Origin: Gavia stellata
Lineage: Eukaryota > Chordata > Aves > Gaviiformes > Gaviidae
Length of the DNA stretch: 64,000 nucleotides
Assembly: GCF_030936135.1 (NCBI RefSeq)
Contig: NC_082596.1
Coordinates: 75,236,888 to 75,300,887 of the forward strand
Direction: 5' to 3'
Each line of letters opens with the position of its first letter. The stretch's first letter is position 1. The notes beneath the pieces were generated by a model, which saw only the letters and a list, made by a program, of their open reading frames with translations, searched no databases and was not told the DNA's origin. Positions 1 to 12,600 of this stretch are shown here, one piece after another. A program made the translations under genes and the position numbers.

Positions 1-120
1 GGGTGATGTGTAACCTGTTGATGCAGAGAGCAGTTATCTCCATAACAGACTTTCCACCTAGGTCCTTGTATTGGTTTATGTTTCTGAATTGGGGTTTGAG
101 TTGAAAAAAGTAAAACTTTT

Positions 121-147
121 ATATATATGTATATATATTTATATATA
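121..147. repeat. AT dinucleotide microsatellite
   Basis: Interrupted (TA)n run of about 27 bases with G and T interruptions, in AT-rich intergenic DNA. Confidence 0.8.
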
Positions 148-3100
148 GTTAAACAGCAAATATTTCCTTTAATCTTCCTGTCACCTTGCAGTAGATGGAT
201 GATTTACATGTTTTCCTCAAAAAACATATAAATACATAGTTAAATGCTCAAGCAGTCTTACCGACTGAGGGAAATAAATTTGGTTTTGCAAAATTTCCAT
301 GAGTGCAGCATAGGAACATCCAGGTCTTGAGGTTTAAAATCAAATCAGATAAAACAGCATATTGTCTTATTTAGAGATACTGCTTTTCTTTGAAGCCAAT
401 AATTTTAAAACATTAAATGTTCATATGATGAAATACCTTGCTACCCCTTTTTTTCTGTGACTATATCTTTTTAAAATGAAGTATGAAAGTTAATGTTTAA
501 AATATTTGTAAATGGCATTTAATTTTGCACATTATACTGAATAATTTATTACTGTTATGCCCCCCTCTAACTAATTTCAAAGCAGAAACAGCAAGGATAC
601 TTCAGTCGTTTTCTTTAAAGAGCTAAAGGGTCCACCATCTCTCCTGCATCTTCCCCTTGAAGTCTGACTTTATAAGCTGAAAACAAGGTGGGTGATAATA
701 CTATTAAGTACTGAACAATATCTGAATTTTAAAACTGTTTTAGAAAACACATTCTGTTTGCTGTTTTATACCAGCAACCACCTGCAGGCAATAAAAATAA
801 TAAATAGTAAATAAATTTTTAAAAAAGCATATGCTGAAGAAGTGCTGTAACTACTTATTTGATTTGACTTTGAGAAGACATTGGGTAGATGGCTTACATA
901 ACTAATTCTGTTTGCCAGATCTGCCAGGTGAGCTGAAGGCAAACATATATTAAAAACTGAGACTTTAGATGGTATAACCTTATCTAGCATTTAAATAAGA
1001 ACTTCTTGCCTGAAGGCCTAGATTTCTCCTTAATTCTGCTTTTATGACTGAGTTGAAATCACAGTCTTTACTCTGCATGCAATGAATTCATTTTTGCACT
1101 GAATGCTTGGGGCCAGCTTATTAGGTTTTTTCTTAATTTTATTAGCATTCCTTAGATATTCACATTATTCACATTTATTCTTCCCCCACCTGTTTTTTTT
1201 TTTCTCTTAATCTGAACATTAAGCCCCCTACAATCTTATTTTGGAGGGTAGAAGAGTGAGGGTTTTTTTAGTTTTTTCTTTCTTTTTTTCCTTTTTTTCC
1301 CCCCTGGCGTTCAGGAAAGCCTGTAGGTTGCAGCCAGTCAGACTGCATTTTATTACACAGTTACCCTGAGAGTCTCAAGTGCCCACTGGGGAACTAAGAG
1401 CACTCAATGAAAGAATCATGTTGAGATGTGTTGTGGCAGCAAAAAGAAATAAAACATGCTTTGCACACCATAAAGTTAAATTGATCTTCACAGTGACAAG
1501 GGACAGCAATAGATAAGGTCACTGAAAATTTTACCTTATTTAGAGGTGATGTGCAGAAGGCATATGTTAGTATGGAATTTAGCATTGTGTCTTTGACCCA
1601 ATGTAACTAATCATCCTCCCTCTCTATGCAAAGTATTGACACGAGGCTAAATTTGATCTGGGGTAATGGAGGCTCCAGCATATCCATGGTGACAGATGCT
1701 AGTCTTTTCACCTTTTTACACACACATGTACTTCTCAGTCAGTATCCAGTTAAAGTTGCAAATGCTTCTGAGCATAACTTGTTTTTGAGTTATGTCCAAA
1801 ACATGCTAAATTTTCCCAGGTGAACGTCTGTGAACATGAGTCAAAATCCTTATTAATTTTAAAAAAGGATGAAGGGCATTATGGACTAGGCACTAGATTT
1901 CACCAAAACTCTCCAGGGAAACTTGAAAAGTGCAAGTGTTCTAGAAATATATTTCTTACAAGGAAATCAATATCCCAGCTTATAATTTATATTGTAGAAA
2001 ACCCCAAATAACGCTCTTCAGGAACTAGTATTTGACTCCTATTTCGGTTATAACTGATCTCTTGAACACTTGCAATTTTTCATAGACCACCTTACAAGAT
2101 GTGAAACAAAGCACAGAAAGAAATGTTAAAGCTGTGCTGTTGCCTATTTAATGGCTGAAAGGATTGCAAGTAAAGAAATAAAATTCAGAAAGTCTGTGCT
2201 ATAAAAAATATGTGTGAAAGAAGTTTTATTAATTTTATGCAAAAAATACATTTGAAAGATCAGAAACATTCTTGATTTTCACTTAATCCTTCATTATAGG
2301 CCATACGTGGTGAAACATTTTACAGCTAAACTTCATGCATATGTTGAAGTCCTTATTCAGCAAAGCACTAAGATCTTGCCAAATTGAGGTTGTTGCTACC
2401 CTGTAGTAAATTCTGTGTCCCCAGTCCTGGAAGATATTTAAATTCTTAATGCTTATTGATTTCACTGAAGGTTATTTGGTTACTACAGTATGCTTTCAGT
2501 GTGCTCACAGAAAGCCACATTGTTAAAGTAAAATTGCACTTCCCTACATCTTTGTTTACAAGCAGTGTATGCAAAACTTTATGTCCAGTTTAGTAAGTGT
2601 GGAGATGGTTTGCACAACTCACAGCTGCTCATTAGCAGTCGGATTGCTTCATTTGTTAATGTATTTTGGGGTAGAGCTAAAATAAGCATAGGTGAACAGG
2701 CACATTTTGTATTTTGGCTCTTCATCATTCTGTATAAACATGTATTCTACTCTAAGCAAGTGCATTTGCTTCTTACGAATTTGAGGAGTCTGTCGTGCCT
2801 GTATGTCCAAATGTCATGTGCTGCACAATTTTAACATTGTGCAAGCTGCTTGAAAAACTAAATGAATATACTAATGAATATTTTTCGCTTTGCATTATGA
2901 TTTTCAAATCTTTATTTAAAAGTAGGCCACAGAATCTTCATTTTATTGAAGTAGTAGAGCAGATGATGTCATATAAACTGTAGAAAGAATGCTTACAAAA
3001 CCCTCTCTTATTTTTTAATATGCACAAATTTATTCTTCTGCCCTTTTCATGGCTCTGTAAATTCTGTCATTTACCACAGTGATTTCCACTAGGAAATGAA

Positions 3101-6100
3101 GTAAAAAAAAGCTGATTTTTCATCTGATATGAAATGAGCAGTTTATTTTCTAACATGAATATGCATTCTACTGAAAAGTATCATCATTTAAGGGTAGTAT
3201 TTTAATCATATGGAAGTTTCTTACTCTTACATTGATGGAGCAGATCTAGTTTTCATTTTTTTTTTTTAAATTTTTCTTTGTCATCATTAAGAATTTAAAA
3301 ACTTCCATATTTTAATTTTTAGTGCATAAGTAAATCATTAATAAGTTCAAACACAGTTGTAAGTTTCAGAATTTCACACAAAGGTTCAAAAATGTAAGAA
3401 AAATATATTTTTTTAATGTTACTGATGATTTTAGCAACGGGATAATCTAAACACTTCAGAATAATTGCAATAGCCTGCAGGACTGTTTGAGATTATGCAG
3501 AGAATGAAAGTGTTTGTCATGGGCATCTATGACACATTTAAATACTAAATATTGGTACTTAGTTCTGTGTTTTATGCATATGCATTTAATATCTATCCTG
3601 TTTAGGAAAATTTTTGTTTCTTTTTTTGCTTTATTCAGTGCTGTGACCATAGATCTGTTTAGTACTTTCTCACTAAGTAGATTGACTATATAGTCGAAAA
3701 CCAAAATGGCCTTATTTATGACTTTACATTATTCTATTAGGCACAAAGGATTTACAAGTAAAAGAATCTAATAGAGGATTTTGGCAGTGGTTTAGATTAC
3801 AGAATTTGAGAAATAAGATAAAAATCCTTTTCTTGTATAAAATGGCACAGGTGTCAGGACCTATTTTGAGTTTTCAGAGAAGGCTAATGCAGAAATCATA
3901 CAGAAATCAAGAAAACTTTTTATTTATTAGGATAGGTCTTATGATGTGTTGCTGGAGGAAATGGTGATTCACTTAATTGCAGGGCTGATTAAATTTGTGT
4001 ATAATGCTTCACAGACTGATGTTTTACAGATGCAGTAAAATTAAAATTGAGCTTCTGTTTTGTGTATGACAAATAATAAGAAGATAATTGGAATAATTCG
4101 ATGTTGATGCACCTGTGTGTAGGAAGTGGCCTAAATCTATGAAGTGATCTAAGGGAAGACCACTTTGCAATGCTTAAGTAGTGGAAAAGAGAAAGCCTGA
4201 TGAAAATTAAGCAATGTATTCTTTAAAGAGTATTGTTAAGTCCTGTACTAGGACTATCATTTAGCTGTAACAAGAATCCTTAATAAATGATGCTTTAGAG
4301 GCGTAAGATAGAAAAAGTAATTGAGACCATTAACAGGAAGACTGTACTTAAGCTTTAACCATCTTTTTTCAGTTGCTTCCCAAACCTGCACTTCATTCAT
4401 ATGCTGACTACCTCTCTTTCTACGTTTTATTTGTATTTCTGTGGTGCATCCTCCGAAATATCTCAGCGTTGTCCATCCCAAGGTTCACATAGTCCTTTCT
4501 TTTGATTAACTTCTATTCTCACTCACCAAAGACAAATCCTTGCCAGTCAGTGGTAGAAACGATCAGTAAAGAGAATTTCTGTCGCACAGGAAGTGTTGAG
4601 ATTTTGACGTACTCTTTTGGCCTCTACTTGCTCAAAAGTGAAAATACAGAACCCCCTTTTTTTGAGGGGAAATTTTTCAAAAAATACCTTAGTATACATC
4701 AGAATATTTTGCTTGAGTAGCATTAACATTAAACTGTATGTTTGCCAGAGACACTTCTGGTGACTGTTGAAAGCACTGGGTCATTGTCTCTTTTATCCTT
4801 TTCTCCTTCATAGTTCCTGCTTTCTTTTGCCCCAGCTAAATGGATAGATTATACTGAACACATGCCAATTGTGCATTTCACCCTGATTTTCTAGTGGGAA
4901 ATATTCTACAGAAATCCCCCTCCAGAAACCTCTTTCAAATAATGGGTTTGGATGAAACTTTTTCTTTGAAGGGAACATTTCATGAATGCAGTGTAGCTAC
5001 AGTATTCAGAAATTCCTGTGAGGATTAAAAAAGAAAATAGATTCTCAAGTGTGGTTATGGCCCCTTGGCTCCACTGAGATTCTGTAAATGACTTTATTCA
5101 ACCATAAATAACCGGAGGAACATTTTCCTGCAGGCACATCTGTGCCACTGATGAGCCTTTAGTTTTTCCCCTCAGGCTTCTGTGCTGGTAGGAGGCATGT
5201 TGAGAGTGATGCAGCTGACCTTCATCACTCCGGATGAATCCTGTACTGTCATTGGCCTCATTAAGGACCCAGTGCCATCAGCATTAGAGTGGCCATGGAG
5301 CAGATTATCAGATGAGGAATATCTGTTCTCTAAAACCCGTCGTCTTTTGCACTAAGAGGGAACTGTATAGTTTGATTGTAGCTTAATTCTGAATCCTTAC
5401 ACATGCAAGAGTTTCTGGCCCAGTCTGTAAAGTATAGCTAATTTAATACTTGCTCAGGACACTCTCAGTAAGGAAATCTGATGCTTCAATATTACTCCAT
5501 GAATACTTGAACATAACCAGTCACATTTATTAGCAAAGACTGCTGCTTAATGGGGAGAATCAGTTTTTTTAAGGAAGAAATTTCAGATGAAAATGGCAGT
5601 TAGGTCTTTGGCTGCCTCATATGAGATTGATTCTGTACACTGACTTTTCTAAGAGCTTTCTGTCCTTCCGTCACCGTGATACAGAGCAGTGTATGCCGAA
5701 CCACTGTGCCAAGTGGCTCACAGCCGACTTCGCTGTTGTTCCTTATTTCCTCTCACAGTACTGAAACAGCCCTTTCTCAGACAAATGAAACCATCTATCA
5801 GCATGATTGATTTTGAAGATTCCCGGATAATAATTCTTTTGGAATGTTTTCTGTTAACCAAGAAATCCTCTTAATGTAGTTCCAGGCTAACCTGAAGGAT
5901 TCTGCTGTTAGATTTTACACAGCAGTCTTCATTCTCCAGCCTTCCTGAACTTTGTCAGTTGTGCATTTTGCAATGGTATTCCCATTGCCAAAAAGCAGCC
6001 ATTTCTGAAGTTTACATAGGATAAGTTCAGGTGAGATCAGAAGCTGGACACTTAAGTCATCTTCCCTCTGCTGAAAGTGAGACTTTCAGGACCAAAACAC

Positions 6101-7096
6101 ATTGTGAATAGTTTGTTTCTGAAAGCTGGATTCCATAATATCACCTTGTCTATTAGTCATCTGCTCATTGGCTATTGGAAGAGTGTTACCTTCTAGGTTG
6201 GCAAGACTTCTTCTGGCTGAGCTTCTGGCTCTGAGAGTAAATGACCTCAGAACTCAAGCTCTGCCACTATATGATTTTTGCCTGTTTTCTTGGGGAAAAG
6301 GGCTAATCAGCCTCATAACATTCTGCAAATATATTCCTGTTTGAAGAAGAACAAAATATAAAAGATAGATGAGTCAAGAGTAGCCCTGAGAAATTGTTCT
6401 GCATTGGGGCGAGGAGAGGGGTGTGTGAGAGAGAGAGGGAGATGATGCAGGGTTCTTTCTAGATCTCAATAAGAAAGGTCTGACAATAAATGGCTTGATA
6501 AAATAGCTTTTTTTAATAAGACAGAGTAAAAAGATGAATATAGAATAGCAGGTAAATCTTATATCCCTCCAGATGCTGGGAACCCCACTTTTGTGCAGCA
6601 TTGGATGGACCCCAGATGGATTTTCACACGGCATGCTGTACAGATCTTGTCCATGGTTGAAAATCCTCCTTTTTGGTCATTCGGACAGTTGTATCTAGAT
6701 CACTAACTCATCAATGGACAATGGTTTCCCAGTCAGCATGACTACAGAGATACTTTGATGAGAGCTAGTACTGTCAAGAGCAAACTGGAAGCACAAGAAG
6801 GAATCATGTAATTCAATCCAAGCTGGTGCAACTACTGCTTCTGAAACACAAATATTCATGTCAAAAGGCTACAGTATACAGGAAAAGAGTATTTTATAGA
6901 TTACTGAAGTTTTTATGCATGAGGAGAAAAGCAGTTTTGAATTTCCTATGGTCTAATAACTAAGAGGTGGTTAAAGTAGGGTATGATTTTACTTCTTTTA
7001 GAGACAATGACAAAACTCCCAGTGATTTACATAAGTGAATTCAAATTTTTGTAGAAAAGGCTGAACAACATCTCCAACAAAACATATTTCTTCAGG

Positions 7097-7118
7097 TTTA
7101 ATTTAATTTAATTTAATT
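7097..7118. repeat. (TTTAA)n pentanucleotide microsatellite
   Basis: Just over four perfect copies of TTTAA in tandem. Confidence 0.85.
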
Positions 7119-8026
7119 CTTCAGCTTAAACGCTCCTAGCATTTCTCAATAAAATCGGATTACAGATGGATTCTTTGCTATTGCCTATTCAATTAACAAA
7201 TATACAAATATCTCTCAGAAAGCACACGGACACTTAGTTTCACACTGTGGTGAAGGTTTTAATATTTATTGTATATGCAACAGCAAATTATTCCACATCA
7301 GCTGGGAACAGCTTGCGTTCATAGTAGGTGACGAGGCTCAAGCTTTCATGACCGCAGCATATGCTGCACATTGGGGAACTTGCCCAATGACTTTCCATTC
7401 CTTGGCATTCTGTGGCAGTGTATAATCTGCATAGTGGGAGCAATATAACACACGTTTAGATGACAGAAACTACTTAAAAGGGAAAAGGTATGTTGAAAAT
7501 AGGCAGTCGTGTTTGCTGACCGAGATAGATAGTATCATACTTATCTTCCAACTTACCCTAAATGAAGATTGTTTTGAACAATACCACTGAAACTGCACAA
7601 GGGAGATATTTTTTTTTTTTGTGATTCAGGGTACTTGGGATGAGGTAGCATATTTTAATAAGAATTACATAATACTCTAAAACCTTCATTTCTGAGCCAA
7701 AACCCTTAAATATTTTACATAACTTATTAGATCCCCATGTCCTGTTGTATGCTGTCTTGCTCCACAAATGGTTCTGCTGACTTTGGAGAAACTGTTGTGA
7801 AAATTGTGCTCTTTCTCAATATCAATAAGAGTATGTTGATACAACAGGCTATACCTGCTTGTTGACTGTTCATTCTCATAATTTACATATGGACTCATTT
7901 GTGTTGCTTCCTTCCTATACATACATGGATATGTACTGTCATCTATACAGAATCACAGAATCACTAAGGTTGGAAAAGACCTGTAAGATCATCAAGTCCA
8001 ACCATCAAGTAACACCACCACGCCCA

Positions 8027-8460
8027 CTAAACCGTGTCCTGAAGTGCCACGGCCACACGTTCCTTGGACACCTCCAGTGAGGTTGACTCCTCCACCTTCC
8101 TGGCCAGCCTGTTCCAGGGTTTCATCACTCTCTCAGTAAAGAAATTTTTCCTAATATACAGTCTAAACCTCCCCTGGCGCAACCTGAGGCCATTTCCTCT
8201 TGTCCTGTCACTCATCACTTGGGAGAGGAGGCCAACACCCACCTCTCTGCAACCTCCTTTCAGGTGATTGTAGAGAGCGATGAGGTCTCCCCTCAGCCTC
8301 CTCTTCTCCAGGCTAAACAACCCGAGTTCCCTCAGCCGCTCCTCATAAGACTTGTGCTCCAGACACCTCACCAGCTTCGTCGCCCTTCTCTGGACACACT
8401 CCAGCACCTCAATGTCCTTCTTGTAGGGAGGGGCCCAAAACTGAACACAGGATTCGAGGT
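8027..8460 (-). pseudogene. CR1 ORF2 C-terminal part in a shifted frame
   Basis: This frame carries the conserved CR1 C-terminal region ([35 protein letters not shown], then [18 protein letters not shown]) and runs to the normal ORF2 stop at 8027. It is the continuation of the reverse-transcriptase frame after one frame change; together they show a single ORF2 interrupted once. Confidence 0.88.
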
Positions 8461-9630
8461 GTGTTCACCACCAGCACCGAGTACAGGGGTACAATCACTT
8501 CCCTACTCCTGCTGGCCACACTGTTTCTGATACAGGACAGGATGCCGTTGGCCTTCTGGGCCACCTGGGCACACTGTTGGCTCATCTTCAGCCAGCTGTC
8601 GACCAACACCCCCAGGTCCTTTTCTGCCAGGTAGCTTTCCAGCCACTCGTCCCCAAGCCTGTAGCGTTGCATGGGGTTGTTGTGGCCAAAGTGCAGGACC
8701 CGGCACTTGGCCTTGTTGAACCTCATCCAATTGGCCTGGGCGCATCGATCCAGCCTGTCCAGATCCCTCTGCAAAGCCTTCCTACCCTCCAGCACATCAA
8801 CACTCCCACCCAACTTGGTGTCATCTGCAAACTTGCTGAGGGAGCACTCAATCTCCTCATCCAGATTATTGACAAAGATATTCATCATGACCGGTCCCAA
8901 AACTGAGCCCTGGGGGACTCCGCTTGTGACCAGCCACCAACTGGATTTCACCCCATTCACCACGACTCTCTGGGCTCGGCCATCCAGCCAGTTTTTTACC
9001 CAGCGAAGAGTGCACCTGTCTAAGCCACGAGTCGCCAGCTTCTCCAGGAGAATACTGTGGGAGACAGTGTCAAAGGCTTTACTAAAGTCCAGGTAGACAA
9101 GATCCACAGCCTTTCCCTCATCCACTAGGTAGGTCACCTGGTCATAGAAGGAGATCAGGTTGGTCAAGCAGGACCTGCCTTTCCTGAACCCGTGCTGGCT
9201 GGGCCTGATCACTTGGTTATCCTGCACGTGCCCTCTGAGCACCCTCAAGATGAACCTCTCCATAATCTTCCCCGGCACTGAGGTCAGGCTGACAGGCCTG
9301 TAGTTCCCCGGATCTTCCTTCCGGCCCTTCTTATAGATGGGCGTCACGTTGGCAAGCCTCCAGCCATCCGGGACCTCCCCTGTTAACCAGGACTGTTGAA
9401 AAATGATGGAGAGTGCATTGGCAAGCTCCTCCGCCAGCTCCCTCAGCACCCTTGGGTGGATGCCATCAGGCCCCATGAACTTGTGTGTGTCCAGGTGGCA
9501 TAGCAGATTGTTAACTGCTTCCTCCTGGATCATGGGGAGTTTATTTTGCTCTCTATCCTTGTCTTCCAGCTCAGGGAGCTGGATTCCCTGAGGATACCTG
9601 GTCTGGCTATTGAAGACTGAGGCTATTAAA
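8409..9630 (-). pseudogene. CR1 ORF2 fragment: reverse transcriptase domain
   Basis: An open frame of about 400 codons with clear non-LTR reverse transcriptase motifs: [42 protein letters not shown], the catalytic [11 protein letters not shown] aspartate, [11 protein letters not shown] and the FADDTKLGG catalytic pair. The frame opens inside the domain family without its endonuclease and the apparent first methionine lies in flanking DNA. A frame change near 8455-8470 ends it in an out-of-frame stop. The domain itself has no internal stop, suggesting a fairly recent insertion, but the element cannot encode a complete protein. Confidence 0.9.
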
Positions 9631-12600
9631 TACACAAGCCACCCTGTGACATTATAAGGATCTGCCATCTACAGAGGGATAACATAGGTTTTCTGTGCTG
9701 TGTAGTATGAAGCTTTTTTTTGTGGCTAAAATGCAAGATATCACATCTTCCCTTCACAGCCCTAAAAGCTGAAGTGATTTTACCATATTATCAGAGAATG
9801 ATCTTGAAAGCCTGCAAACTTGTTTTTACTTCCAGTTCATGTATGTTAGTCAAACCATGGATCCATTAGACAAACTAGTTGTGGGACAATCATGAGGCAG
9901 ACAGAGAAGCTTTAGAGAACACTTTAGATCTTTCTACCTTGTGGAAGTATGTTGAACTGTCAAGACAAATGGAGCGTATCAATTAAAATTTGTGTTGATG
10001 TAATATAATGATGAACACAAGGGAAGTACAGGACCTAAGAAGTAGATACTCACTTAGCTACTTACCAGTAACAGAATGCTGGCAATGACCAAAAATGCTT
10101 TCAGTGGACTGTGGGTAAGATGGTGTTGCAAGCAAAACCTGTGACATACCAGTAGTTCCATTCAGATTGGGGAGGTCTTCTATAAAATATTTTAAATTAT
10201 TCCAAAAGAAGAGAATTACCAGAATAAGAATCAGACTTTGGGGAACCTAACTATTGAAGGGGGAGATCCTGTTCTTGAGAATTTGTACTCCAATGCAAAG
10301 GGTTAGTTGTACTTCACAGTAGAAATGTAAAAATACAAGGAACCTCCCATGCATAGGTCATCAGGAGAGTGCTAGAGCTTCTTGTCTCTAGAATTAAGAA
10401 TGTTGCCACATTGACTAGAACGTGGCAGAGCTGTTCTTCATAGTCAAATCCATTGCAACAAAGAAAGAGGAAATGTGTATGCGGATGCAACTGATCAGCA
10501 GAAGAGCAGTTTTAAGCAAATATATAAATTACATGTGAAAAAAACTATGAAAACACTTTGTGCTTCTGTGTCTAAACTTTTTCTTTGGCTGTAGTTGTTT
10601 ACATGTCTTTAAATGCTTGAGATCAGGAAGAACTCGGGGAAGTTTTCATAAAGCTGGATACACCTTGGATATTCACTGTGACTGTACTGCACATGCTATA
10701 GTCAGATACTAATCTTCAGTGATAGCAATGTGACATACTGGTTACTGGACTAAATTTCACTGCTCAAATACTAGAATAAATTCTTTGATGTCCACTCTAG
10801 TATTCTGTTTTTTTAAGATATAACTGCTCAGCCTTGGATTCCTATAAGCTCTCCTCAAGAGCGACAGCCCTTGATTTTGCGTGTGATGTCAACAGTACAA
10901 GAATGGGGTTATGATATGGAGTTGGAACAGTACTCAAAAGACCAGCTAGCATCTTGTAAACCTCTACAAAGCTGGAGCATATACTGGACAGTGAGTGACC
11001 TGAACCTTGTGAAATTTTTTTCATGCAGTCTCTGCCAGTAATTCGTGTCTTTCACACTTTTGAATTGATCTGTGAAGTATCCTTTTAAGTGAAGCTTCGT
11101 ATAAAGCTGTTCACATTTTAACTGATACAAAATGAAGTTATCACTTATTTAGCAGTTATCTCAAAGTAATGAGATGGTATCTTTTTTTTCTATTTTGAAT
11201 AGATAATTTTGCTAATATAATTGAGAGATTTTTTTTTGTACATTTATTAAGTCTTAATGGACCTTAGAGGCTTTCTCAATTTCTTCTTACCAGTCAGATC
11301 CTCAAAACTGAGATGATGTGCAAGAAGACACAATGCTTAGAAAAATAAAACTTGACAAATGTATCCTGGAAATAAGATGCATGAGGTTTTAGACTGTGGA
11401 TCATGTCTTCCTTAAACACTAGGGCAATTTAGCAGATCTATGATCACTAGCTATTTTGTTATCAAGATTAGATCTTCCTTTTTTTCCTTAAAAAGCTATG
11501 CCTTAAACAGGAATTAATTTAAGGAAGTTTTCTAAATTAGAATTAGACTAAATTATCACAGAAATCCCATTCAGTCTTCATTAATAAGTAGTTCCTGTGT
11601 TATCTTCAGCTAGCTTTTAATGTTGAAATTCACCACACCTTAGCTGGCCAACAAAACTTCAATTTTCTGCCCTTCATAGTTTTCATTGTTCTGCTAGAAT
11701 GGGTAGAAAAAGTGTGTTAAAATTATAAATCAGTTCTGAATTTTTACAGATTGGATGCAAATTGATGTCTTTTTCCACTTGCAAAGCTGGAATATTTTCT
11801 AGAATTCGATTTCCATATGTAAATTCCATTATAATATTAAATAACCAAATTATCTCCTTCTTGAAATATTATTTATATTTTTTCAGCATCCACTACCCAT
11901 AAAAATGAAAATCTTTCTCAGAGACTCATATGAGAGAGTCAATACATGCAACTAGGTTGAATTTCTTTAGCTATGTCTTACTCCCAGGTTCTTTGTAGTT
12001 GTAGGTCCTCAAATGGTAGCCCAGTTGCCTCTTCCAAGCCCTCCTCCAAAATGGCACTGACAGGTACCATAGCTTATGAAAAGTGCTGTTCTTATGGAAG
12101 TATGATCTGCATAAGTATTTCTGTAGAAGATGCTCACCATAGCAAAGCATAGCAATCAGTTGAGTATTTTGCTTCTTCTATTGCAATAGAATGCATACTC
12201 TTTTAAATTAAATGTATCTATCTGTAGATCCTGAACTGATTATTACTAGCTAAAATCATAGAGTCTAGAGTTCAGCTAACAGCTAAGCAAATCTCTTGCT
12301 TTTTCTATTTATGCTTCTGTTCAGGAAATACCACACTGGTTTTTATAGCCCACTTGGACTCCATTTCTGCCGAAAGTAGAAGGCAGTAAAAGAAAAACTG
12401 GTGGCATCCTGCTACTATAATATCTGTAGGCAGTTGCTTCAAATAAATAATTATTGTATTTTACCTATGGTTCATGGTACTTCCTTTTTCATAAAATAGC
12501 ACAGAAGAGCTCTTCACAGTTTCAGGAGGAGAGAGGCAGGAAGGTTTTGTGAATACACAGTGACTTTTTGTCTTAAGAGCCTGTTTGTTGGGTGAAAATC

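Larger units (their letters stand above)
1..7950. other. Intergenic AT-rich DNA without a recognisable gene
   Basis: I see no gene, RNA gene or identifiable repeat beyond the short microsatellites and T runs (for example near 1190-1205). Open frames are at most about 90 codons and have no protein-like pattern. Confidence 0.6.
7951..9630 (-). mobile_element. CR1 LINE, 5'-truncated, carrying most of the reverse transcriptase
   Basis: A minus-oriented CR1 retrotransposon. Its 3' end is the AT-rich terminal motif at 7951 (AGAATCACAGAATCACTAAG on the plus strand), followed by the characteristic avian CR1 tail that reads GGTTGGAAAAGACCT on the plus strand. Similarity fades near 9630, just inside ORF2, so the endonuclease part and ORF1 are missing. 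This 5' truncation is typical of LINE insertion. CR1 elements move by target-primed reverse transcription using the ORF2 protein. Confidence 0.95.
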
